DNA from: Tetracladium setigerum
Lineage: Eukaryota; Ascomycota; Leotiomycetes; Helotiales
NCBI GenBank assembly: GCA_031472005.1
Contig: PZJY01000001.1
Span: 2,790,001 to 2,854,000 of the forward strand
Direction of reading: 5' to 3'
DNA: 64,000 nucleotides
The translations under genes and the position numbers were made by a program. Below are positions 1 through 9,662 of this stretch, piece after piece (position 1 is the first letter of the stretch; every line of letters starts with the position of its first letter). The notes beneath the pieces are model-generated. The model saw only the letters and a list, made by a program, of their open reading frames with translations. It searched no databases and was not told the origin of the DNA.

Positions 1-1372
1 TCACAAGTCTCGCTCAGGTTGTAGGCAATGTCGCGGCCGAAAGACAAAGGTGAGCATTCTCCATACCCCATTATATGTATGTCTGATCTGACAAGAGCTC
101 AAGTGCGATGAATCGAAGCCAAGATGCCGAAAGTGTATTGCAAGAGGTCTCGTTTGTTCGTTTGTCGAATCATCATTGGTCATTATTCCAACACATCCCA
201 AAGAATATCACCCAGGTCAGAGCAAGGCTGTAGCAATTGAACCGATTAAAGAACCGGCCAACGACCCAGGACAAGTACGCCAACTCGTCGCCAAATCGCC
301 TTTTCTCGAATTGCAACTTCTCAGCATGCCAAAGCCTAGGTTGCAGGGCAACGACGCTTATTCAATGCGGCTCATGCATCATTATTCAATATACACATGT
401 ACCCTAATCACCGATTGTTTGGATATGGTTCCTTTATGGCAAAAGTTCGTGCCTCGAATTGCATTTCGCCATGACTTTCTCCTCCATGGAATTTTGGCCA
501 TTACCGCATTGCACCTAAACATCGTGGATCCAACACCCGAGCACACCAACGCGGCATTGCAACACGTAAGTGATTGGGGAGCGATTCCTTTCCTTCCCAA
601 GCTTGTTTGATCTTGAACCATTTAAATAACAAGTAGCATTGGCCTGCCAGAGTGGGTATAATAACTTGACGGGAAGCACACAGAGAGAAAACGGCTGACT
701 CCCCTTCTTCTACAGTACACCAAATCTTTAGCCTTGTTCAGACCACATATTGGCAACGTCACTGCGCACAATGTTACAGCACTCTTTGCACTCTCCTGTC
801 TGCTTCCTCTATACTCGTTTGGTGTAAAGGTAACATCCTTGTCTCCAGTGGATTCGATCTCTGAAATAACAGACGTATTTGCATTGATCCGGGGGATCCG
901 AATGATCGTGAAAGATGGGCATGAATGGCTAAAGTTGTCCCCATTCTCAAAAATGATGGAGAATGTCGCCGAGGACTTCGACTGCCAACTTCCCGTTGAT
1001 ATTGAAACAACATTGTCCCTGATAACAACACGAAACGAGCAGACACCTCTTACCTCACATCGAAAAATGTACGAACAGTCAATTGTTGTTCTAAGAGGAA
1101 CACTTGCCCGGGCCCAGGATCCAACACATGATCGTACGGTAGTGACCCCCTTCCCAGTCAAAGTACCCGAGAAGTTTGTCGATGCCCTGAGAGAGCTGCA
1201 GCCAATGGCCCTGGTTATATTGGCTCACTATGGAGCCGTCTTGTATAAACTCAGAGGGGTAATCTGGCTCAGAGGGTGGGGTTCTCGCATTGTGGATGCC
1301 GTGAAGTATTCTTTGGGCGAAGAATGGTCGACTTGTCTGGCCTGGCCAATTCGGCAACTTGAAGAAGTCTAA
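1..1372 (+). CDS. Zn2Cys6 transcription factor, UPC2-like (5' partial)
   Basis: Likely nuclear DNA-binding regulator. The zinc cluster is split by an intron: the first exon (to 49) encodes Gly-Cys-Arg-Gln-Cys-Arg-Gly-Arg-Lys-Thr-Lys, and exon 2 (104-565) opens with Cys-Asp-Glu and continues through RCRKC to a sixth Cys, completing C-x2-C-x6-C...C-x2-C-x6-C. Exon 3 (716-1372) carries the alpha-helical fungal regulator domain (ALFALSCLLPLYSFG, then WLRGWGSRIVDAV near the end). Introns 50-103 and 566-715 keep the frame. No start Met is visible, so the N-terminus lies before the window. The layout (N-terminal cluster, compact C-terminal domain) resembles sterol-uptake-control proteins such as UPC2/ECM22; the target genes are not shown by the sequence. 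An ERG26-like gene 4 kb away is suggestive only. Confidence 0.85.
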
Positions 1373-1824
1373 GATGATGTTCATCTCGAACTACCTACAC
1401 TAGGAGGCGAGTAAAGGTTGATGGTTTTCGGGAGGCAGCTGTACAAAGGTCCGAAGGGTTTTGACATGAACAGTCGGCAAAGCCAGGCTGAAGAAGAGCA
1501 TGTTGGAATATATGGCCTTGGAAATAGAGTTGCAGACATGGTTTTCAGAGCGCATGTCTACTGAAGAGCACACATGCCAATGGCTGGTAGATTTGATGAA
1601 ATTTGTGGATATTTCAAAGCAGTTACTCTCAAGCTTAGAGCTCCGAAACAAATATTGCAGAGATAGTCTCAGGTATAATAGTGTGTGACGGTTGTGTCGT
1701 AGGGCGACATCCGCACTCCACTGAGTTGAGATAAACGGGGGTATCGTAGACTCAACAAACACTTCCCACTTAAAAGACCAAAGTCCAGCATCTGTATCGT
1801 ACACCAATCTCATTATACAGTCTC
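1373..1824. other. intergenic, convergent 3' ends
   Basis: Lies between the 3' ends of the regulator and SDHAF4. Short open frames on both strands (for example 1500-1688 plus) have no recognisable family or splice support. I see no gene. Confidence 0.6.
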
Positions 1825-2283
1825 TCAAAAGTCCGTGACCCTTCCATTGTAACTCCAATCTCCTCTATCGCCTGTACTGCCCCATCGGAGCGGCTCATTC
1901 TTAGGGCCCCCCACCTCTCCTGTCTTTGGATTCCTTTCACCCTCAAACTCTGGCTTTGCACCTCTTCGAATATCAGGGTGGAGCTCCTCTCCTTTCCCTG
2001 TAGCCTGTACCGTTGCCTTGACCGCTTCTGCCTCGGCTTTGTAGTCTGGGGATTGATTGACTTGTGGTCTTGTAGAAGATGTGGCGGCAGCAACGGGAGT
2101 AGTGTGTGATTTTGGGATGCTAAATGCTCCAGTTGACGATTTCTGTAACCGCTCGAATTCTTCTTGTTCCTTTGGTGGAAGACGCGGTGGCGATGGACCA
2201 GTCGCGAATGCTGGTCGTGCGGAAGACTGTGAGAAGAATCGGCGAGCGGGGAGTAGAAATTTGGGAGGTAGGAGTCGAGACAT
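1825..2283 (-). CDS. Succinate dehydrogenase assembly factor 4 (SDHAF4/Sdh8), mitochondrial
   Basis: Single-exon protein of 152 residues. SDHAF4 family proteins bind flavinated Sdh1 in the mitochondrial matrix and help assemble complex II. The N-terminus (MSRLLPPKFLLPARRFFSQ) is basic, hydroxylated and lacks acidic residues, as expected of a mitochondrial presequence. The middle is Pro/Ser/Ala-rich. The C-terminal 50 residues hold the DUF1674 signature: HPDIRRGAKPEFEGERNP, then TGEVGGPKNEPLRWG, ending GDWSYNGRVTDF. The length fits fungal members. The ATG at 2283 is the first in frame with a targeting peptide. It is transcribed away from TRP5 with 315 bp between the two starts. Confidence 0.93.
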   Translation of the reverse strand: MSRLLPPKFLLPARRFFSQSSARPAFATGPSPPRLPPKEQEEFERLQKSSTGAFSIPKSHTTPVAAATSSTRPQVNQSPDYKAEAEAVKATVQATGKGEELHPDIRRGAKPEFEGERNPKTGEVGGPKNEPLRWGSTGDRGDWSYNGRVTDF

Positions 2284-2598
2284 GATGATTGATTTTGAAC
2301 GATAAATATCTGCAGAATTGGGGAATATGTGTTGCTGTTTTGATTTTGATTGACCAAGAGCGCCTGGAGGATGATGATGGTGGAAATACAGTGAGTTGAT
2401 CCAGCCGGAGGAAGGAATGGAGATTATGTCAGCATCTGCCGCTGTACCGGGCTCTCACCGCCCGATGGAGGGGCAAAATGGGCGTTCCATAGCGGGTAAA
2501 TTTATTCATTGACTCATTGAACTTCCCTACAAATACAACTCTGTCCCTTTGTTGACTGCTCATTGACATCCCAATTAATATTTACAACATCTACAATC
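2284..2598. promoter_or_regulatory. divergent SDHAF4/TRP5 promoter region
   Basis: This 315-bp region separates two start codons facing away from each other, so it must hold both promoters unless they lie inside the genes. It contains one perfect Gcn4/CPC1 site (separate entry). No clear TATA box is visible. Confidence 0.6.
2510..2516 (+). promoter_or_regulatory. CPRE / Gcn4-CPC1 binding site (TGACTCA)
   Basis: Exact match to the palindromic TGA(C/G)TCA element bound by the bZIP regulator of cross-pathway amino-acid control (Gcn4, CPC1/CpcA). It lies 83 bp before the TRP5 start codon. Amino-acid biosynthesis genes are the known targets of this factor. Binding here is inferred from sequence and position. 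Confidence 0.7.
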
Positions 2599-5027
2599 AT
2601 GGAAGGAATCAAGAAAACATTCGCACAATGCAAGAAGGAGGGACGGGTAAGTTCAATCATCAATCTGACATATGTAAACATGGCAATTCTAACTCCTGCG
2701 AAGTCGGCCTTGGTGACCTATGTCACAGCAGGATACCCAACAGTTGGAGAAACAGTTGATATCTTACTTGGAATGGAAGCTGGAGGAGCAGGTGAGTAGT
2801 TCAATTGCACAATGATACATCAAAAATGCTGACTTCATTGACTAGACATCATTGAACTCGGTCTGCCCTTTACAGATCCCATTGGAGATGGACCTACTAT
2901 TCAGAAATCGAACACTGTTTGTCAATTACCCTTGATACCCCAGCCAATATCTAACGAATTGACAGCAAGCCCTTCTCAATGGAGTCACCGTCACATCTGT
3001 TCTCGAAATGGTCCGAGAGGCAAGGAAGAAGGGACTGAAGGCACCGATTCTCTTCATGGGATACTATAATGTTATGCTGAGCTATGGCGAGGAGAGACTG
3101 TTGAAAGACTGCCGGGAAGCAGGCGTCAATGGCTTTATTATCGTTGATCTGCCACCAGAGGAAGCTATCAACTTCAGGAATTACTGCACAAACGGAGGGT
3201 GAGTCACTTTTGTCATCCCCATTCTAGAACATCCTGACAATCCATAGGTTATCCTATGTTCCTCTCATCGCACCAGCAACCTCTGAATCTCGAATGAAAC
3301 TTCTCTGCAAGCTTGCAGATTCCTTCATATATGTCGTCTCGAGAATGGGAGTCACAGGAGCTACGGGAAGCATGAACACTGCCCTACCTGATCTATTGAA
3401 GAGAGTAAAGGAGTTTTCTAACGATACTCCTGCTGCTGTTGGGTTCGGCGTAAGCACTAGAGAACACTTCCTCAGTGTATCGGAAATTGCGGACGGTGTG
3501 GTCATCGGCAGCCAAATCATCACAACACTATCAGAGGCGGCACCTGGAGAGGGAGCAAAGGCTGTTGAGGAATACTGTGCCAAAGTCTGTGGCCGAAGAA
3601 ATGTTCCAGGTGAAGCGTTGACCCGAGAAGTTGGCATTGTTGAGTCAATTGAAGGTGCTGCAGAGCCAAACGGCGAAAACGTTCATGTTGATGGGATCAT
3701 TCGTGAAAAGACCGACGCAGTAGGACTTGCAGATCAGATCGAAGCTCTCAACACAAATGGAAGTGTTGACCCCCAAGCAATCACAGGGCAATTTGGAGAA
3801 TTCGGCGGCCAATATGTTCCGGAGTCCCTGATGGATTGCTTATCCGAGTTGGAGATTGGATTCAACAAGATCAAGGACGATCCCGCATTTTGGGAAGAGT
3901 ACAGATCTTACTATCCTTACATGGGACGGCCAGGCCATCTCCATCTTGCTGAGGGATTGACGAAGCATGCAGGTGGAGCTAATATCTGGTTAAAAAGAGA
4001 GGACCTGAATCATACTGGAAGTCACAAGATTAATAATGCTCTGGGTCAGATCCTTCTTGCTCGTAGATTGGGGAAGACAGAAATTATTGCAGAGACTGGA
4101 GCAGGTCAGCATGGTGTTGCTACTGCCACAGTATGTGCCAAGTTCGGTATGAAATGTACCATTTTCATGGGTGGTGTAAGTCAAAATCGGATTACCCATT
4201 GTATCTTACTGACACCTGAATAGGAGGATGTTCGTCGTCAAGCTTTGAATGTTTTCAGAATCAAGCTCCTTGGTGCTCAAGTCATTGCTGTTGAGGCTGG
4301 CTCTCGCACTCTCCGAGATGCTGTAAATGAGGCCCTGCGTGCTTGGGTTGTGCATCTTGACACCACACATTATATCATCGGATCAGCCATTGGTCCCCAT
4401 CCTTTCCCAACTATTGTCCGTACCTTCCAGTCGGTCATTGGAAATGAGACAAAGTCTCAGATGCTAGAGAAGCGAGGCAAATTACCCGATGCTGTTGTCG
4501 CTTGTGTTGGTGGTGGAAGCAATGCTGTTGGCATGTTTTACCCATTCTCAAAGGACCCAAGTGTGAAGCTATTGGGTGTTGAGGCTGGTGGTGATGGAGT
4601 TGAAACAGACCGACACAGTGCGACTCTTAGCGGTGGAACCAAGGGCGTTCTTCACGGTGTGCGAACATATGTTTTGCAAGATAAGCATGGACAGATCTCA
4701 GATACCCATTCTGTATCTGCTGGTTTGGATTACCCTGGTGTTGGTCCTGAGCTTGCAAGCTGGAAGGATAGTGACCGAGCCAAGTTCATCTCCGCTAGTG
4801 ATGCCGAGGCTTTCAAGGGCTTCAGATTGATCAGTCAACTTGAAGGCATTATTCCAGCTCTTGAGACGGCCCATGCCGTTTGGGGAGCGCTTGAGCTGGC
4901 AAAGACTATGGATAAGGACCAAGATATCGTCATCTGTGTGAGTGGTAGAGGAGACAAGGATGTCCAGAGCGTTGCGGATGAGCTACCAAAATTGGGACCT
5001 GGAATCGGATGGGATTTGCGATTTTAG
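2599..5027 (+). CDS. TRP5: Tryptophan synthase, fused alpha-beta (TRP5)
   Basis: Bifunctional enzyme for the last steps of tryptophan synthesis: the alpha part cleaves indole-3-glycerol phosphate to indole, the beta part condenses indole with serine using PLP. Six exons: 2599-2646, 2704-2791, 2846-2916, 2966-3198, 3248-4175, 4224-5027. All phases close, giving 723 residues (yeast Trp5 is 707). The alpha domain (about 1-260) shows LPFTDPIGDGPT and FIIVDLPPEEA. The beta domain starts near residue 327 (GQFGEFGGQYVPE). It has LKREDLNHTGSHKINNALGQ with the PLP lysine near residue 407, then AETGAGQHGVATATV, the phosphate-binding GGGSNAVGMF, and CVSGRGDKD near the end. Nothing is truncated. The CPRE upstream suggests cross-pathway control. 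Confidence 0.98.
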
Positions 5028-5470
5028 ACGTAAGGATTTTAAGGGCCAGGCTATTTTCTCATGTTTTGATAGAGAAACAACAAGCATTGTATCTGAGTAA
5101 TTGTGTTGAACTTTTTCGATTGCGTCCATGACCAACACTCACCACCCACACGACAGAGTCATTAGATTCCACTAGTATTCTATAATTCTATCGTATTCTT
5201 CAAACTATAAAGGTTTGTAATACCTAAACTTGGTTGACCTGCCGCGTGCTCGTTCTTTGCGAGACCTCGCGATTGGGAACTGAATACGAGCTATGCAGCA
5301 CTAGCGGACCTTGGACCAATTACAAGACCTAGTAGGTAGGTAATGAGCTCGCTTATTATTTTCCTTGTTACAGTCGTTGCGATCGAAAGCATAAATAATG
5401 CTATATATCACCTCATCCTGACAAATTTCCAGAGTCACTTGAGTCCCCCTCTTAAATTCACCAAGTCATT
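5028..5470. other. intergenic, TRP5 3' end to sterol dehydrogenase promoter
   Basis: AT-rich in its middle, no supported open frame. It should hold the TRP5 terminator region and the promoter of the next gene, but no specific element can be named. Confidence 0.5.
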
Positions 5471-6565
5471 ATGTCCTCTTCCCCTCTTGGCGCTGTGCTG
5501 ATAGTCGGCGGCTGCGGATTTCTAGGAACGCATCTCACACGAGCCGTTCGAGACGACTCCTCGGCAACCAAGGTTTTCGTTCTCGACCGCAGTGCCCCTC
5601 GATATGCCATCCCAAATGTAGAATATCTCCTCGGCAGCATAATATCCTCTTCTACCGTTTCATCCGCGTTTGAAACCATTAAACCAAATGTTGTTTTCCA
5701 CACCGCATCGCCCAACGTCACTTTCCCCACTCATGGCCTCCATGCAGACTTTCAGGAAACCAACGTCACGGGTACTCAAACCCTTCTCAAATGCGCCAAA
5801 GAAAATGGTGTAAAGGCGTTTATTTACACCTCGTCTGTGGACGTCTATCCATATGCTCCGCACTACGACATCGATGAGACTCATCCCACTTGGGATGCTG
5901 TGCCTGAAAAAACTGAAATCTACAATTACACCAAAGCGGTTGCTGATGCGCTTGTCCGTGATGCTGCGAGTCCAGATTTTGGGACAGCGTGTTTGAGAGT
6001 AGCTCATCTTTATGGGGATGGGGATACGCAGGGCATACCAGGTGCCCTTTCGGCCGCTGAAGGATCCAGACCTCTCTTTAGGCTTGGGGATGGGAAGAAT
6101 TTCATGGAGTTGGCATCAACGGATAATACAGCGAAAGCGCACATACTTGCCGCTAAAGCTCTACTAGCAAAGAAGGCTGGTGTGAATGGAGAAGCGTTCA
6201 ATGTTACAGATGGAGGCGAAAAGGTGCCTTTCTGGGAGTTCTTTACGAAGGTCTGGAGTGTAGCAAGAAAGAAGGATGTTCATTCGGAGCTATGGACCAT
6301 TCCATCTTGGCTTATTTGGTGGTTGGTATCTGTGATGGAGTGGGCATTCTGGATTTTTACATTTGGAAGGATTAGACCCAGGGGAGTGGAATCTTTGGAG
6401 AGATCTGTGATTGAGTTTTGTTTGTGGACGCATACTTATGATAGCAGCAAAGCTAGGGAGAGACTTGGTTTTGTACCAGAGACTGGGTGGGAAGAGGTGT
6501 TGGAGAAAGCCGTGGAGTGGGAGATTAGAAGGCGAGAGGAATTGGCACAAAAGAAGAAGAATTAA
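5471..6565 (+). CDS. ERG26-like 3-beta-hydroxysteroid dehydrogenase/C-4 decarboxylase family protein
   Basis: Single-exon short-chain dehydrogenase of 364 residues, the size of fungal Erg26. Rossmann fold start VLIVGGCGFLGTHL (residues 9-22), Asp after the second strand (VFVLDRS) for NAD(H) adenosine binding, and YNYTK at 151-155 as the catalytic Tyr-x-x-x-Lys. The segment FMELASTDNTAKAHILAA near 211-228 is typical of the 3-beta-HSD family. A Trp-rich hydrophobic stretch at about 277-300 (SWLIWWLVSVMEWAFWIF) suggests anchoring to the ER membrane. In ergosterol synthesis Erg26 oxidatively decarboxylates C-4 sterol acids. Whether this is the Erg26 orthologue or a paralogue with another substrate cannot be settled by eye. 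Confidence 0.85.
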   Translation: MSSSPLGAVLIVGGCGFLGTHLTRAVRDDSSATKVFVLDRSAPRYAIPNVEYLLGSIISSSTVSSAFETIKPNVVFHTASPNVTFPTHGLHADFQETNVTGTQTLLKCAKENGVKAFIYTSSVDVYPYAPHYDIDETHPTWDAVPEKTEIYNYTKAVADALVRDAASPDFGTACLRVAHLYGDGDTQGIPGALSAAEGSRPLFRLGDGKNFMELASTDNTAKAHILAAKALLAKKAGVNGEAFNVTDGGEKVPFWEFFTKVWSVARKKDVHSELWTIPSWLIWWLVSVMEWAFWIFTFGRIRPRGVESLERSVIEFCLWTHTYDSSKARERLGFVPETGWEEVLEKAVEWEIRRREELAQKKKN

Positions 6566-6947
6566 GCTCCGTTCCGTCGGTCCGGTCCGAGGAGAAAAGA
6601 GAAGAAGAAGTTGAACAACAAAGGAAACTGAGAGGAAGTGGAGACGCTAACCCCCAGAATAGCAAAATAAGTGCCTTCCTCAGAGCACGGTGCCAAGAAG
6701 CGGTTTGCAAAGACGTCATGATAGGAGCTGAGGGTTTGGGCAAATACATTACCCAATGTACCTTGTACCGACATAGTAGAAAGAGAAGACTTGATTATTC
6801 TAAAATACATTGATCTCTCGCGCCAAAAGTTCCAGAGACTCGCGAACCCCCTACCTTGGGTAAGGAAGGAGCCAAACTGCATTTCTTCCTCCCGTGACTC
6901 TTGCCCTCTCTATTACGCCGCCACACACCACAGACATCGATTTTCGT
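6566..6947. other. intergenic, convergent 3' ends
   Basis: Convergent gene ends; purine-rich just after the dehydrogenase stop. No gene seen. Confidence 0.5.
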
Positions 6948-8614
6948 CTAAAGACTCTGCTCACCATATCCACTTCCATCACCTCTCGTCACGTCAACGT
7001 TTTTTGCGTCCGCATATGGCGCTACTGGGCTGAAATTGCCTTCGAGATCTGGAAATGGCGTTTCTTTCCAGAATTTCTGCACCTTTCTCGCCGACTTCAT
7101 GAACGTCTCTCGGACACCCTTATAGTCCATGTGCGTCAATTTGCCAGCTCTCTTCACGATCGTTCCGTCGACAATCACAGTCTCAACATCTCCCACGTTG
7201 GAATGCAAAATCACAGCAGCAACTGGATCGACCCATCCCAACATCCCAGGAGAGTCGCCATTGAAGACCACGACATCTGCTTTTGCGCCAACAGCAATAA
7301 TACCAATGTCTTGTCTTCGTAGCGCGAGCGCTCCGTTGCGAGTAGCTAGTAAGAAGGCCTGATTGACAGACATCGGATTGTTGCGAGATATTTCCCATGC
7401 CTCCAACAGTGCTCTTGCGATGGTTCTTCTCACAGTTTGGAGCCAGATTCTCGCTTGTGTCACGATATCCGTGGAAAATGTGAAGTGTGTATCAACTCCT
7501 AGCGAGGCTTGGTCCTGGATTTTATGGCTGTAAGGGTGATCATGGCCGTAATGTAGCTCGGACTCGGGCGTGATGCTGATGTACTGGTTCGTGTTGCGCA
7601 ATAGAGTAGCACTCGCGACTGTCATGAAACTGGCATGGGCGAAGACGATTGGGATACTCTGGTTAAGAAACCCATAACTGTCTACAAGTTCCGGAGAGTT
7701 GTTGCCACCCCAAACACCGCCGAGATAGTGAGATGTCACTACCGAGGCGTTGATTTCTCTTTTCACAAAGATTAGTTAGTATTTCTCTCTCTTGCAATTG
7801 GTAAAGGGTGGGGATATTAACGAACTTTGCAAGGGATATAACTGTTTCAACTTCTTCCCAGGGTGCGCCATCAAATCTGTCATATGCCACTCCCAAAGTC
7901 ACAGGGGTATTTTCATAACTGCCTTTCGTCGCCAAATCCTGGATCTTGGCCACTTGCTGCGCAATACTGTAATTATTCGAAAGCTCATGCAGCGCTACAG
8001 CATGGAAGACTCTGGCTCTGGAATCGATGGATCCATTCAATGCAGCTTCAGCGGTCTCATCGCTCCATGTTGCATGGGAGTGATCGAGAATACTGGTGAC
8101 ACCGGCATTGAGGGCTTCGAGCGTGCCGGTCAGTTGACCAGTGTATACATCTTCTGCAGCGTTAGGAAGGGTTTTTTTTCATTTCTTTTTTTTTTTTCAA
8201 AGAATTAGGGGTTTTTTTTATACCTTCTGCAGTGTAACCGGCGAGGGCGACGAATTCTCCATAGCGGTAGAAGTACTGTGCAAGCGAGGTATTGGAAGCT
8301 ATGGTTTTGAATTGAGTTTGCCAGCCGTGACGGTGTGTATCCACGAAACCCGGCGATATGATCTTGCCTGTCGCATCGATAGTGGTTGTATTATATGGAA
8401 TGTTGACTTTGTTCGGGTTGGTGACGGGAAAGATGGCGGCAATCCGATCATCCACGATCAGGAGAGAGCTGTCACGGTGGATGGACAGATCTGAGGTGGT
8501 CTCCTCAAAGGCGATGATGGTACCTCCCCGAAGCAGAATTGAGGAAGCTGATGCGTCACCCAACCATGCTGCAAGGCAGATGGTTAAGAGGGAAGAAGAT
8601 GAAGAGAACAACAT
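6948..8614 (-). CDS. Secreted Atz/Trz-type amidohydrolase
   Basis: Metal-dependent hydrolase of the amidohydrolase superfamily (cytosine-deaminase/chlorohydrolase-like). Three exons on the minus strand: 8224-8614, 7826-8153, 6948-7758, giving 509 residues with consistent phases. The N-terminus (MLFSSSSSLLTICLAAWLGDASA) reads as a signal peptide. The first metal site is GFVDTHRH (His94-x-His96). The second-half histidines are in SILDHSHAT and PIVFAHASF, and the late Asp is in ASLGVDTHFTFSTDI. The C-terminal beta-sandwich closes with GAKADVVVFN and TVIVDGTIVKRAGKL. Intron donor at 7825 is GTTCGT, slightly off consensus, but it restores AKEINASVVTSHYLGG across the junction. Substrate unknown; secretion is inferred from the N-terminus. 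Confidence 0.88.
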
Positions 8615-9662
8615 GGCGAAGCTGTCACAAAGAGTGTCCGGTGGTTCTGGTGTTTCTTAGAGTATTTCACGTTGCATTTATAGACTGGCAACATGTTAGC
8701 TTATACGACATAGGTATAGTATATCAGATTGTATCTCCACAATACAACGCTACTGGAGAACTTGTAACAGAAAGGAATCGTCATCTTTTGCAAGTCTTAT
8801 AAATGCCGTACGAAATACGTGCAAAGACAGTCAGAAAAATGACGATTAAACGCGTAAGAGCAGCCTATCACATACTGTGGATGAGTTCCTGGGTGGTAAA
8901 GAGGGCCGAACTACGTAAAAGCGGGGTATTTGAAAGGGCGTAGTTGCACGATATCAAATCTTTATCCCTGTTATATGGAAATATCCTTTCCTTTTACATG
9001 TCTTAGGCAAACTCTTTTCTCCTCTCCAGGCCTTGGAAACGGATGGGGCAGTATAAAAGAACGGGAGGGGATAACGAGAAGTCTTTGAAAAGACTCTGGT
9101 AGCCATAAATCAAGAATGATACAAATGCACTTGATAAACAGACACAGAACAATCTTACTCGAGTACAGGGCACTAGCAAGACTCCGCGAATCAAGAAACC
9201 CTATACTTCTGCTTTAGTGCTCACGTTCGGTACTTTCGGACTTCGCGTTCGGCAATTCACAATTAGGTTACGGTACAGCACAGTAAGCGAGCTCAACCGC
9301 CGCTTAGAAATGACAACAATCCCATGTGTGAGCATGGGAGAAAGGTTTTTGTCGGAGATTTAGTTGTAGGGAACAAGTGGTGCCATTAATTATATCAAGG
9401 TTATGTGCATGCTTAACTACCCACCAATTCCTGTTTGGGTGCGTTGAAGTCTCTCGTTAAACCCTCCTCTCCCACTTCAAACTGATCAACAAGTGTGCTT
9501 TTCGATAGAGACATATATCAGGATTCACTCAGCCCATCGCTTAAAAAAAAAAAATCAAATTCATTCCGGAAGGACACCCCCAAAACTCTCGAAATATTGT
9601 TTCGTCATTTCACATACTTAAATATCAACCCCTTGCCGACCAAACACCTACCAGAAATCTCC
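8615..9662. other. intergenic, about 1 kb
   Basis: No supported gene. It holds the upstream region of the amidohydrolase and the 3' flank of the HET gene, with a 12-A run at 9543-9554. Confidence 0.5.

Noticed and set aside
1500..1688. 62-residue plus-strand frame after the UPC2-like gene
   Set aside because: Not in frame with the regulator, which already ends normally at 1372; too short to support alone.
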